A stretch of DNA of 64,000 nucleotides from the NCBI GenBank assembly GCA_964553615.1, contig CAZKMA010000005.1:1-64000 (forward strand), in the 5' to 3' direction. The position numbers and the translations under genes are program-made. Positions 52,148 to 60,741 of this stretch are shown here, piece after piece; position 1 is the stretch's first letter; each line of letters opens with the position of its first letter. This stretch comes from DATKUC01 sp964553615 (GTDB taxonomy: Bacteria; Spirochaetota; Spirochaetia; DSM-27196; DATKUC01). The notes beneath the pieces are model-generated. The model did no database searches, was not told the DNA's origin, and saw nothing but the letters and a program-made list of their open reading frames with translations.

Positions 52148-54596
52148 TCCCGCAAAGACCGGTAGCGAAAAACGAGTCGGCGCGGATGCATTACGGGTCG
52201 ATTCGATAGAAAAACTCACCGGACAGGCAATGTACGTCAGTGACATGGCCCTCCCCGGGATGCTCCATGCGCAGGTAAAAAAGAGCCCGCATGCACGGGC
52301 AAAGATCAAACGCATTGATACAACGAAAGCTGCCGCACTTCCGGGTGTCCGGGCAATTCTGACCGGCGAGGAACTGGACTATCGGCTCGGACTCTACGTC
52401 GTGGACAAGGACATACTTGCAAAACGAGACGTCCGCCACTACGGAGAGGCTGTTGCCGCCGTTGCCGCCGACACGCTTCTGATTGCCAGAACTGCAGTGG
52501 ACCTCATCGAGGTGGAATACGAGGTGCTGAAGCCGGTCCTGAACCACATGGACGCGCTGGAGAAGGATGCGCCCCTCGTCCATCCTGAGCTCGGTACGTA
52601 CGACTACGTCAAGGAGGTCTTTTCGCCGCAACCGGGAACGAACATAGCAAACCTGACAAAGCTGCGGAAGGGCGATGTCGAAAAAGGTTTTGCCGAATCA
52701 GAATGGATTGTCGAGCGGGAATACACCAATCCGTCGGTCCAGCATGTTCCGATGGAAACCCACGTGACAATTGTGCAGTGGCAGGCGGGAGACAAGGTCA
52801 CCATCTGGACGAGTGCTCAATCGCCCTTCACCGTGCGGAACCTCTTCTGTTACGCTTTCAAGCTGCCGCTGAACAACGTGCGCGTGTTGATCCCTCACGT
52901 GGGTGGAGGGTTCGGGGGCAAGGCCGGAATCCATCTCGAACCGCTTGTTGGATGCCTCTCCCGCAAGGCGGGCGGAAAACCGGTGAAATTCCAGGCTAGC
53001 CGCGAGGAAGAGTTCAGTCTCCTTCCGTGCCGCAGCGCGCTCACATACCGGATAAAGACGGGTGTGCGCTCCGATGGCAAGATCCTTGCGCAGCAGATGA
53101 CCATGTACTGGGATGCGGGTGCGTACGCCGACTACGCGGTAAACGTGACCCGCGCATCGGGTTACTCCGCCGCCGGCCCCTACGAAATCCCGAACGCGTG
53201 GCTGGATGCGTACACCATCTACACAAACAAACCGTATGGCACCGCGTACCGGGGATTTGGTCACGTAGAGTTTTTCTGGGGCCTTGAGCGACACATGGAG
53301 CTCGTCGCCGAGGCAATAGAAATGGACCCGCTTGAGTTTCGAAGGAAGAATGCGGTGCGCCCTGGTTCAATTACGCTGACAGGAGAAAAGATAACCGAAC
53401 ACACCGGCAATGTCCTGAAGTGCATTGACGCGGCGGCAACCGCGGTGGACTACGGCAGACTGACAGCTTCAGAAAAAGCACGGGAAAAGAAAACCGGCTG
53501 GAAGATCGGGAAAGGAATTGCGGCGCTGCACAAGGCACCAGCGATGCCGCCGTTCACCGCGAGTGCAGTCATTGTGAAGATGAACAGTGACGGGTCGGTA
53601 AATGCGAACCTGGGGCTCACGGAAATTGGTCAGGGTTCGGCGACCGCAATTGCGCAGATTGTCGCCGAGCGGCTGGCCTTCCCGCTCGAGAAGGTGAAGG
53701 TCGCCGTGGAAAAGGATACCGATCGGGATCCGTACGACTGGCAGACCGTCGCATCCAAGGGGCTCATCCTTGCCGGGAACGCCGCCATCCTTGCGTGCGA
53801 CGATCTGTTGAAGAACGCCTACGAAGTTGCGGGGCAGATATTGCGCGCGGCCCCGTGTGATCTGAACCACGACGGGGATCGAGTCTATGTGCGCCACAAC
53901 CCGGAGCGGTCCGTTTCATTTGCGCAGATGGCGGTCGGTTATGCCTACCCGGACGGCAACGGTATCGGCGGCCCGCTCATCGGTGTCGGACGCTACATTG
54001 CGCAGGGGTTGTCGAATCTCGACAAGGAGACCGGACAGGGCTTACCGGCACTGGACTGGACCTATGGCGCTCACGGCATCGTTGTGGAGGTGGACATAGA
54101 GACCGGGGAGTTCCACATCCTGAAAGTAGCGTCGGTCTTCGACGTTGGAAATGCAATCAACCCGGCGATTGTCCGCGGCCAGTGTATCGGAGGCATGATT
54201 CAGGGTCTGGGTACCGCAGTATGCGAAGGATACATATATGATGACCAGGGCCATCTGCTCAACCCTTCGTTCACCGACAACAAGATTCCGACCGCCCGCG
54301 ATCTGCCGGATGAGATCGAAAGCATCGTTGTGGAAACGCCTCAGCTGGATGGGCCCTTCGGGGCGCGCGGCGTCGGAGAACATCCCATGATCTCCGTCGC
54401 CCCTGCGCTGGGAAACGCAATCCAGCAGGCGTCCGGTGCCGAGCTTCTCCACATGCCGATGCGATTTGAAGACGTGTGGCGGGCAATCCGGGAGAAGGAA
54501 CCGATCGATAACTGGATTACCAAGAGCCCGACCGGTTCCTGCCGGTCTGCACCGGAACTGCGTACGCACTCACCGGACAAGGCGGCGGAGCCCTGA
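52140..54596 (+). CDS. xdhA: xanthine dehydrogenase molybdenum-binding subunit
   Basis: The large subunit, which binds molybdopterin and hydroxylates the purine ring. An N-terminal a/b hammerhead domain (GADALRVDSIEKLTGQAMYVSDM) precedes the Mo-binding domains. PHVGGGFGGKAGIHLE and YGTAYRGFGHVEFFW are MPT contacts, and the catalytic glutamate is Glu747 in GVGEHP, where GVGEPP is usual. The 818 residues are normal. The substrate is inferred as hypoxanthine or xanthine from the neighbouring allF/G/H genes and NCS2 permease; nicotinate- or aldehyde-type relatives cannot be excluded. Confidence 0.93.
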   Translation: MRSPAKTGSEKRVGADALRVDSIEKLTGQAMYVSDMALPGMLHAQVKKSPHARAKIKRIDTTKAAALPGVRAILTGEELDYRLGLYVVDKDILAKRDVRHYGEAVAAVAADTLLIARTAVDLIEVEYEVLKPVLNHMDALEKDAPLVHPELGTYDYVKEVFSPQPGTNIANLTKLRKGDVEKGFAESEWIVEREYTNPSVQHVPMETHVTIVQWQAGDKVTIWTSAQSPFTVRNLFCYAFKLPLNNVRVLIPHVGGGFGGKAGIHLEPLVGCLSRKAGGKPVKFQASREEEFSLLPCRSALTYRIKTGVRSDGKILAQQMTMYWDAGAYADYAVNVTRASGYSAAGPYEIPNAWLDAYTIYTNKPYGTAYRGFGHVEFFWGLERHMELVAEAIEMDPLEFRRKNAVRPGSITLTGEKITEHTGNVLKCIDAAATAVDYGRLTASEKAREKKTGWKIGKGIAALHKAPAMPPFTASAVIVKMNSDGSVNANLGLTEIGQGSATAIAQIVAERLAFPLEKVKVAVEKDTDRDPYDWQTVASKGLILAGNAAILACDDLLKNAYEVAGQILRAAPCDLNHDGDRVYVRHNPERSVSFAQMAVGYAYPDGNGIGGPLIGVGRYIAQGLSNLDKETGQGLPALDWTYGAHGIVVEVDIETGEFHILKVASVFDVGNAINPAIVRGQCIGGMIQGLGTAVCEGYIYDDQGHLLNPSFTDNKIPTARDLPDEIESIVVETPQLDGPFGARGVGEHPMISVAPALGNAIQQASGAELLHMPMRFEDVWRAIREKEPIDNWITKSPTGSCRSAPELRTHSPDKAAEP

Positions 54597-54601
54597 GCCA
54601 C

Positions 54602-54635
54602 GATGAAGTATTAACGAGCGTGTTGATATTTCATC
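54602..54635. terminator. 14-bp hairpin between xdhA and the convergent allH gene
   Basis: GATGAAGTATTAAC at 54602-54615 pairs with GTTGATATTTCATC at 54622-54635, with two G-T pairs and a 6-base loop. It fills most of the 43-base gap between convergent genes and can act in both directions. Confidence 0.7.
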
Positions 54636-54639
54636 CGTT

Positions 54640-55512
54640 TCAAGCGGTTTCCAGGTACCAGAGCAACCCCGAACATGCATCTGCGCCGGAAGTCTGCCCG
54701 TGCTTCAGAGCACGGGCTGCCGTAATTTGAAGCTGCCGCGGGTCCGTGGCCAGAAGAGAATCGGCAACTTCCAGCAGGTAGACTGGAAAGGAACCGGAAA
54801 GAGCGCCGGTGAGCAGAGTCCTTCCTCCGGCGCTTGTCCCATGCAGCGCGCCGAATATTCCGTCCTGCCATATCACCCGGCGCCGGATCCGACTGAAACC
54901 GTACAGGAACCGCAGGAAACGCTCCGCGAGAAGTGCGCCGGCAATAAAATCGTCCCCGGCAGGAGTGAATCCCTGACCAAGCCCGACCAGAGTCTCCAGC
55001 CGTACACTTCGTTTCCGTTCCTCACGATGGATGGTAGCTGCTGCGCTTCGACAGAACAGATTCGCTGATTCATTCAAAGAGAGAGCGCTGAAGAGGCTCT
55101 CCGGTGATGCATCCCGCGAGAGGATTTGCCGAAGCGCGGCGACATTCCGCCACACAGGCGCGGGCTGCACCGGTCGCGACGAGTGCGCACGGAACGACCT
55201 GAGAGATCCAGCGTAAAGCTGTACCCCGCTGAGGTTCAGAAGCAGAGATGGTGCCGAAAGCGTGTCCGCGCTACAGGCGGTTTGCATACCGGGCTTCAGA
55301 TAACTCTTCAGCCTATCAAAGTCTCGCACCGATGATGTCTCAACGGCGAATGCGGTCATCGAATCGTGATTACTGACTATTGATACGAGAACCCCGTCCG
55401 GCCGCGCGATGTTTATTGCCGTGGGGTACACCGCAAGCACCTCGCCTGTCCACTCGCCGCATACAACGTGAGTACCGACCTGGACCGGCGCCATGACGAG
55501 AGTGTTCACCAT
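54640..55512 (-). CDS. allH: DUF2877 protein, AllH/YlbF-like transcarbamylase subunit
   Basis: A 290-residue DUF2877 protein. The family signature is VGLGQGFTPAGDDFIAGALLAERF (residues 177-200), with GRTLLTGALSGSFPVYLLEVADSL after it. E. coli YlbF (AllH) is reported, from memory, as the third oxamate-transcarbamylase component beside FdrA and YlbE. Here it is separated from fdrA/allG by the xdh operon. The ATG at 55512 lies five bases after an unrelated membrane gene on the same strand; a longer start inside that gene is less likely. Confidence 0.85.
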   Translation of the reverse strand: MVNTLVMAPVQVGTHVVCGEWTGEVLAVYPTAINIARPDGVLVSIVSNHDSMTAFAVETSSVRDFDRLKSYLKPGMQTACSADTLSAPSLLLNLSGVQLYAGSLRSFRAHSSRPVQPAPVWRNVAALRQILSRDASPESLFSALSLNESANLFCRSAAATIHREERKRSVRLETLVGLGQGFTPAGDDFIAGALLAERFLRFLYGFSRIRRRVIWQDGIFGALHGTSAGGRTLLTGALSGSFPVYLLEVADSLLATDPRQLQITAARALKHGQTSGADACSGLLWYLETA

Positions 55513-55517
55513 TGAAC

Positions 55518-56027
55518 TCACAGGCCGCGTGGAGGTGCTTCGCTCTCCTCCGTCTGATCGCGAACCGGGACCGGTTTCTTCAAAATGGATTCCCGCATGA
55601 CTCTGAGCCATCGATCCGGCATGGGAATCCGGAAGACGGCACTCACCTCTTGCCCGTGCTCGTCGGAAAACCGGATTGCTATTGCCTTCTGATACAGCAA
55701 CTTCCCCTTGTGAGTCTGTACAATATCGATCCCACGCAGGGACGAGGCGGGAATTGAGACCTCTCGGTTTCTGAACCGCGCACGATAGTAGATGCGGTCT
55801 TTCAGCAGAACCAGAGCACCGGAACTGCGGGCAGGCCCTCCCGGTTCAGAGGAGAGGCCAAAATAGCCCACACCGAAGCTCGTGGCAACTATGTCATTCC
55901 CCGGGAACTTCCGTTCAATACGACGGGACTCAACGCGGCGTGAAACGACAAGAAAGAGCACAATCCCGAACAGAGCGGTGCAGAGAATGACCCACTCGAG
56001 CGTTGACATACTCATTGACCCAACCAT
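55518..56027 (-). CDS. membrane-anchored protein, unknown
   Basis: A 169-residue protein with one N-terminal membrane helix (LEWVILCTALFGIVLFLVVS) and a cytoplasmic beta-rich domain (GALVLLKDRIYYRARFRNREVSIPASSLRGIDIV) that resembles a pleckstrin-like fold. GAGG sits six bases before the ATG, which directly follows the stop of the upstream gene. No function is evident. It shares strand and spacing with allH and the gene before it. Confidence 0.65.
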   Translation of the reverse strand: MVGSMSMSTLEWVILCTALFGIVLFLVVSRRVESRRIERKFPGNDIVATSFGVGYFGLSSEPGGPARSSGALVLLKDRIYYRARFRNREVSIPASSLRGIDIVQTHKGKLLYQKAIAIRFSDEHGQEVSAVFRIPMPDRWLRVMRESILKKPVPVRDQTEESEAPPRGL

Positions 56028-56405
56028 TTACAGCCTCGACAAGTGCTTGAGCACACGATGTTTGGCAATCAGATGCAGCGGCCCGCGCGTGCTTCCAATC
56101 TCTTTGAGAAATGAAAGCGCAATCTCCTCTTCGCTCTTGCCCTTTTGGCGAAGCTTCCGGATATACCCGGAATTCGATTCGAGCATGCTCCTTAGCGGGC
56201 TCTCCCGTCGAATTGTATAGAGCGTAATTGCGAGCGCTCCAACCACTATACCAAGCCCAAGAGCTATTGTGACATCGTAGGATGGATCTTTGACCAGGAA
56301 GCGCAACAGTGAGTGTGGATTCCCGGCGTTCAGAATTGCATAGAACGCCGCGACCATGACTATTACCAGGAGTCCGTACAGAACCCATTGAATTGACTGA
56401 CGCAT
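56028..56405 (-). CDS. small membrane protein, unknown
   Basis: A 125-residue protein with two membrane helices (VLYGLLVIVMVAAFYAI and TIALGLGIVVGALAITLYTI) and a basic helical tail (SNSGYIRKLRQKGKSEEEIALSFLKEIGS). A TTG at 56417 would add four residues; the ATG at 56405 is preferred. It is followed with no gap by the membrane-anchored gene at 55518. No known family. Confidence 0.6.
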   Translation of the reverse strand: MRQSIQWVLYGLLVIVMVAAFYAILNAGNPHSLLRFLVKDPSYDVTIALGLGIVVGALAITLYTIRRESPLRSMLESNSGYIRKLRQKGKSEEEIALSFLKEIGSTRGPLHLIAKHRVLKHLSRL

Positions 56406-56525
56406 AATTACACTCAAGGATGCATGGGAAACCGTTTGGCTTCAACCCGTCGGCAGATCCGGGTCAAAGCCGATGCAGTTCCGTCAGCATGTTGTTGGCG
56501 CCGCATACGCGGCGCCCGGTTCATG

Positions 56526-58046
56526 TCAGAAAACCTTTCGTTCCTCTCCGACGGCCATTTTCTTCCACTCGATCTCGGCCTTGGCCCACGCTTCTTCGGT
56601 TGCCTCACTGTCCCAGACCGACAAACCACGATCCTGCCGCGTAGCACCAGGAATGAAGTTATCCAGGATGAGACCGACGATCGCGGTTACCGACATGGCG
56701 GAGGTAAAGATTGCCTGGAGGATATTCCCGAGCACCTGCGCCACCGGACCTGCAGAGGCCCAGTTTATCGCGTGTGCCGAGAAGTATGCGCTCATGCTCA
56801 GACCTGCAAATAGACTTATCCCGATAATGAAAAGGTTTCGAGAGTTGTTCAAATTCACGAATTGAAGATTGGAAAGACCGACCGCGGCGATCATTCCGAA
56901 CAGTCCGACGTACATGGCACCCTTGACCGCATCAGGCAACGTTGCAAGAGCAGTGCTGAACTTTCCGAAAAGCGGGATTATCAGGATAACAATTGCACCT
57001 GCCCGGATAACGCGACGGCTTGCCACCCTCGTCAGACCGATTGCACCAATATTCTCGGAATAGGAGGTGGTTCCTGCGACGCTCTGAAATAGACCGGCAA
57101 TGAAGCAGCCTATCCCTTCCGCCCCGAGACCACGGGAAATCATTTTCTCGGTAGGTACCGGTCCCTCGGAGATTCTCGAACAGGAATAGTAGTCCCCGAT
57201 GGATTCGATCATTGATGCAAGATATCCGGCGAGCATGCCGAATGTACCGGCAACAAAAATGCCACCGAAGCTCGGAAATCCGTACTTGAACGGAATCATA
57301 TGACGCAGAGTAATCCAGGGAGCCGCCCGCATTGCGGCAAGCCGGTCACCCAGAAGATACGCGCCGTTCGCCGGATCGATCCAGCCAAGCATTGAACCCA
57401 CGAGCGCGCTGAGCCATCCGAACAGGACCGCAAGCAGCACGGGGAACAGCATGAACACACGCGAGACCCGAGCAAGAAGCTGGGAAAATATGATCAGAGC
57501 AAGGAGCGTCAGGATTGAGATAACCCAGTTACTTGCCATGGCGGGCACGCCGAGTGCAAAGAGCGACAGACCAATCATGGTTATTGTCGGTGCAATGACG
57601 ACGGGACTTATGGCCCGCTTGATGTACCCCATGAGCCCGGTATATCCCAGGACAATCTCAAACAGGGACGCGACCATGATGGCGATTGCCACCTGCTGGA
57701 TCATGATCTCCCAGCCCAGGTTTTGCGCGCTCACCAGACCGATAATGGCGAACGTGGGCGGGAGGAAGGAAAACGAGCTTCCCTGGATGATCGGCAACCT
57801 GTTCCCGATGGGAGACTGCTGTATGAGGGTGGCGATGCCCATGCAGAAAAAGACAGTAGAGATAATCAATGCCTGTTGCGCCACGGGAACCTTCATCGCA
57901 CCGCCGACGATGAGCGGAACAAGAACTGTTGCTCCGAACATAGTCAGGTACTGCTGAATCCCGAGAAGAAACGCGAGGCCCCAGCGTGGACGACTTCCGA
58001 TAGGGAAGATCACCCACCCTTTCGACGCTGAACTTACGTCACTCAT
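56526..58046 (-). CDS. NCS2-family nucleobase (xanthine/uracil) permease
   Basis: A nucleobase:cation symporter-2 protein with about 12-14 helices (506 residues). GIQQYLTMFGATVLVPLIVGG, PIIQGSSFSFLPP and FGMLAGYLASMIESIGDYYSCSRI (with the conserved Glu and the downstream TTSYSENIGAIGLTRVASR) are family signatures. The context with xdh and all genes suggests a purine or ureide substrate such as xanthine or urate. GGAGG lies six bases before the ATG. A promoter lies about 330 bases upstream. Confidence 0.93.
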   Translation of the reverse strand: MSDVSSASKGWVIFPIGSRPRWGLAFLLGIQQYLTMFGATVLVPLIVGGAMKVPVAQQALIISTVFFCMGIATLIQQSPIGNRLPIIQGSSFSFLPPTFAIIGLVSAQNLGWEIMIQQVAIAIMVASLFEIVLGYTGLMGYIKRAISPVVIAPTITMIGLSLFALGVPAMASNWVISILTLLALIIFSQLLARVSRVFMLFPVLLAVLFGWLSALVGSMLGWIDPANGAYLLGDRLAAMRAAPWITLRHMIPFKYGFPSFGGIFVAGTFGMLAGYLASMIESIGDYYSCSRISEGPVPTEKMISRGLGAEGIGCFIAGLFQSVAGTTSYSENIGAIGLTRVASRRVIRAGAIVILIIPLFGKFSTALATLPDAVKGAMYVGLFGMIAAVGLSNLQFVNLNNSRNLFIIGISLFAGLSMSAYFSAHAINWASAGPVAQVLGNILQAIFTSAMSVTAIVGLILDNFIPGATRQDRGLSVWDSEATEEAWAKAEIEWKKMAVGEERKVF

Positions 58047-58372
58047 CTGACTCCTCCATTTCGGGCCACTCTCACCTCGGCCGGTTAAGGCTTTGGCGGC
58101 CTGGGCCCATGTTGAGGTCCGGCCGGATTCCGCCCGGATCTTATGTACTGAACCCTTGACTCACGAACACGAATACCGTTTCCGCCGAACAATTACCCGA
58201 CAGTCGATCCGTGAAGTCCAGGAGTTCTTGCACCCGATTCAACGCCCGCATGGGCTTGTCGGTTGGGAATGTCAGTTGATCAACAAAGTTGTGTGGATAT
58301 ACCTCCGCCTTGGGCCCGCCGTCTGATCTATCTGAATGGGAAGGTAATTTCGATTTCCAGCCTTTATATACT
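58047..58372 (-). other. long untranslated leader of the nucleobase permease gene
   Basis: About 320 bases separate the predicted promoter from the permease ATG. Small frames occur on both strands but have no ribosome-binding site or recognisable content. I looked for purine- and xanthine-riboswitch consensus blocks and did not find them. A GGCGG/CCGCC pairing in the proximal third could form a stem. Confidence 0.4.
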
Positions 58373-58400
58373 ATTGTATCAGAAGTCTTCAAAGAATCAA
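58373..58400 (-). promoter_or_regulatory. predicted promoter of the nucleobase permease gene
   Basis: On the minus strand TTGATT (58400-58395) is followed after 16 bases by TACAAT (58378-58373). The -10 matches five of six consensus bases. The surroundings are AT-rich compared with the rest of the window. Confidence 0.5.
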
Positions 58401-58491
58401 GGAAAATCTTTATTCTTCAATTCATCTGTTTGAGAAGTTCGATCTATATTTCCGAATAAAAAAGATATGATTTATCGGCCCGGCTACTCAG

Positions 58492-59517
58492 TCACGCTCT
58501 CTTGCCACGCTTCCTTCTCCCGGCGCGGGAACCGTGGCGCGACTCCACCGGCGGAGGAGGGGTTACGCCACTTCCAGTCAGTCGCAAGAACTCCGGCGGA
58601 ATCTGTGTCTCGAAACGCATTATTTCACCGCTCGAGGGGTGATGAAAGACAAGGCGAAATGCGTGAAGGGCCACGCGGCCAATCGGGTCTCCCTTCGCGC
58701 CGTACTTCTTGTCTCCAACCACCGAGTGACCGAGCTCACGCATGTGCACGCGAATCTGGTTTTTCCGCCCTGTCTCGAGCTTGACCTCGAGCAGAGTAAA
58801 CCGTTCGGTACCGCCAATCACTTCATAGTTCGTGACAGCCTTCTGGCCGCCTTCGGGTGTCGCGCTCGAGTGAACGTGAAATGTCTTGTTTTCCCGGAGC
58901 CACGTAGTAACGGTACCTTCCGGCTTTTCCACAACGCCCTCGACAACAACGAGATAGGCACGCTCCACGACCATATCGTTCCATTCGCTCTGGAGAGCCT
59001 GCTTCGCGTCGAAGGTCTTCGCATACATCATGATTCCGGACGCTTCCCGATCGAGACGATGAACGACGAATACTCTCCTGCCCGGTCCCTGCAGTTTGAC
59101 ATGATCCCACAGCAGGCTGTTTGCGGTAACATCGTCTCCCTTGTCGGTGGAGATGGAAAGCAATCCTGCCGGTTTCTCGATTACGATGATCGACTCATCC
59201 TCGAACAATATCCGTATGCCGGCCCGCGTCAACTCGTTGTGACCACCTGCCTCCCCGCCGCCTGCCGGTCGACTCACGGCAACCGTCTGCCCCTCACGGA
59301 GGGGGTGATCGAATTGTGAAGTGACCACGCCATCCACGGTAACGGCATGGTGTGTCAGAAGGGATTTCACCGCGTTCCTTCCCTGGCCGGGTAGCTCTGA
59401 TCGCAGGAACTCGAGTAGCCCACCGGATTCATGCACCACGAAGATGAGTTGATGTCGGGACTTTTTCCCCCGGGCGGGCGGATCCGGCGGGGAGTGCTGA
59501 TTGTGTGATCTACTCAT
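58492..59517 (-). CDS. RluA-family pseudouridine synthase
   Basis: An rRNA/tRNA pseudouridine synthase. An S4-like domain (LLEFLRSELPGQGRNAVKSLLTHHAVTVDG) precedes the catalytic domain. The motif-II aspartate is in VVHRLDREASGIMMYAK, and KNQIRVHMRELGHSVVGDKKYGAKGDP is the RluA family block. The tail is basic (SRAGRRKRGKRA). AGGAG lies six bases before the ATG at 59517. The modified base cannot be told from the sequence. Confidence 0.94.
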   Translation of the reverse strand: MSRSHNQHSPPDPPARGKKSRHQLIFVVHESGGLLEFLRSELPGQGRNAVKSLLTHHAVTVDGVVTSQFDHPLREGQTVAVSRPAGGGEAGGHNELTRAGIRILFEDESIIVIEKPAGLLSISTDKGDDVTANSLLWDHVKLQGPGRRVFVVHRLDREASGIMMYAKTFDAKQALQSEWNDMVVERAYLVVVEGVVEKPEGTVTTWLRENKTFHVHSSATPEGGQKAVTNYEVIGGTERFTLLEVKLETGRKNQIRVHMRELGHSVVGDKKYGAKGDPIGRVALHAFRLVFHHPSSGEIMRFETQIPPEFLRLTGSGVTPPPPVESRHGSRAGRRKRGKRA

Positions 59518-59603
59518 TGATACTCCTGAGTCTTCCGAGATTGTAGGGGCAATGCATCCCATACACAATAGCCTGCGGACTCGACCATTCCCTGCCGGCG
59601 CTA

Positions 59604-60263
59604 CTACGGAAAATCAGGCGACTTTTCTCCTGCGTTCACTTCGAAAGAAAGGGTATTCTCTGCGGGAGAGAGCGGACAGACCCAGCGGGAGTTGTACGCG
59701 CAGGAAGGGTTGTAGGCGAAATTGAAGTCGAGAACGAAGGAGTGAGGATGGGCACCGAGGTCGGCTCCCTTTATTGTGTCGTAAAGGTAGCGACCACCGC
59801 CATAACTGCACGTCCCACTGGTTGCATCCCTGAATGGGAGAAAAAGTCCGCCTCCGTACCCGCCTATCCAGTACAGTGTGAGCTCAGCCGGCATTTCGGT
59901 CCCGGTCGGTGGAATGAAGCGTACCCGCGCAAAGGGACGGTAGGTGAGTACTCCCTCAGCCAGTTGGACGGTCCTCTCGGACAGGTTCGAGTCGGGCGCG
60001 AACGGGATGATTGTGCCGGTGAGTCTCCAATCGGGATCGTACTCAAAGTACGGAATATGAACGAAGGTCGATTTCTGTGCTGCATCGAGCGGCGACTGCG
60101 GATGAGCGAGGAACAACTGATCTCGTTTTTTCCGGTACAGATCCCAGGCACCGTGCGCGTCGTTCGCGGAAACTTCTCGAATCTTCGCATAGAGCTCTGC
60201 AATCTCCCGCTTCCAGTGACTCAGTTGGAGAAGCAGCTCCGTCTCCCCGGACTCGATGTTCAT
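59604..60263 (-). CDS. DUF1684 family protein
   Basis: A 219-residue protein with the DUF1684 core: a helix-rich start (WDLYRKKRDQLFLAHPQSPL), then FARVRFIPP, GGLFLPFRDATSGTCSYGGGRYLYDT, LDFNFAYNPSCAYNSRWVCPLSPAENTL and EVNAGEK. The family is widespread and uncharacterised; the end of the core resembles nickel/small-ligand cupin-like proteins. No signal peptide. It overlaps the GNAT gene by ATGA and is the last gene of the sugar-importer operon. Confidence 0.88.
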   Translation of the reverse strand: MNIESGETELLLQLSHWKREIAELYAKIREVSANDAHGAWDLYRKKRDQLFLAHPQSPLDAAQKSTFVHIPYFEYDPDWRLTGTIIPFAPDSNLSERTVQLAEGVLTYRPFARVRFIPPTGTEMPAELTLYWIGGYGGGLFLPFRDATSGTCSYGGGRYLYDTIKGADLGAHPHSFVLDFNFAYNPSCAYNSRWVCPLSPAENTLSFEVNAGEKSPDFP

Positions 60264-60724
60264 GTCACGGAATCCCTGTAGATCCCGGGAGTCGAACCAT
60301 CAATGAGGATAGCGCCAACCGTGCGGCTATAGAAATCCGCGGGGCCAACCCCGCCAATGATTGCATAGGCGTAACCGTCCGAGCGCATTGCGTGCAGCGC
60401 CGAAAGCAGAAGCGAACGTCCCACCCCCTTACCCCGAACCGCCGGATGGACGCCCGTGGGACCAAAGAAATTCCTGCATGCTGCATCGTACGCGGCGAAT
60501 CCCACCATTTCACGACCGTTCACTGCAATGAATGCGCTGATCGGAGTCCTTCCGAAACATACACCGCATTCTTCGGCCCAGTTGCGGGAGAAGTTTTTCT
60601 CAATCCATGAATATATCTGCGGCCGCTCGTACGCCAGAGGCCTCCGGACGGCGAAACCGGATGCTTCGAGTTCCGTGAGATCGAGCTGGGGCAGGCGATA
60701 GAGGGGCACAAGCATATCGGGCAT
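60260..60724 (-). CDS. GNAT-family N-acetyltransferase
   Basis: A 154-residue GNAT protein. The acetyl-CoA loop VHPAVRGKGVGRSLLLSALHAM and the preceding strand (FIAVNGREMVGFAAYDA) are clear, followed by YAYAIIGGVGPADFYSRTVGAILIDGS. AAGGA precedes the ATG at 60724; a much longer frame upstream lies inside the permease gene and is not used. Its place between importer and DUF1684 suggests acetylation of an imported amino-sugar or derivative, by inference. Confidence 0.85.
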   Translation of the reverse strand: MPDMLVPLYRLPQLDLTELEASGFAVRRPLAYERPQIYSWIEKNFSRNWAEECGVCFGRTPISAFIAVNGREMVGFAAYDAACRNFFGPTGVHPAVRGKGVGRSLLLSALHAMRSDGYAYAIIGGVGPADFYSRTVGAILIDGSTPGIYRDSVT

Positions 60725-60741
60725 AGCAAGTCCTTCTTCTG

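Noticed and set aside
58047..58372. Purine or xanthine riboswitch upstream of the NCS2 permease
   Set aside because: I could not place the conserved loop sequences of either class; only generic stems are visible.
58141..58392. 83-codon minus-strand frame in the permease leader
   Set aside because: Its start lies upstream of the predicted transcription start, it lacks a ribosome-binding site, and the product shows no recognisable features.
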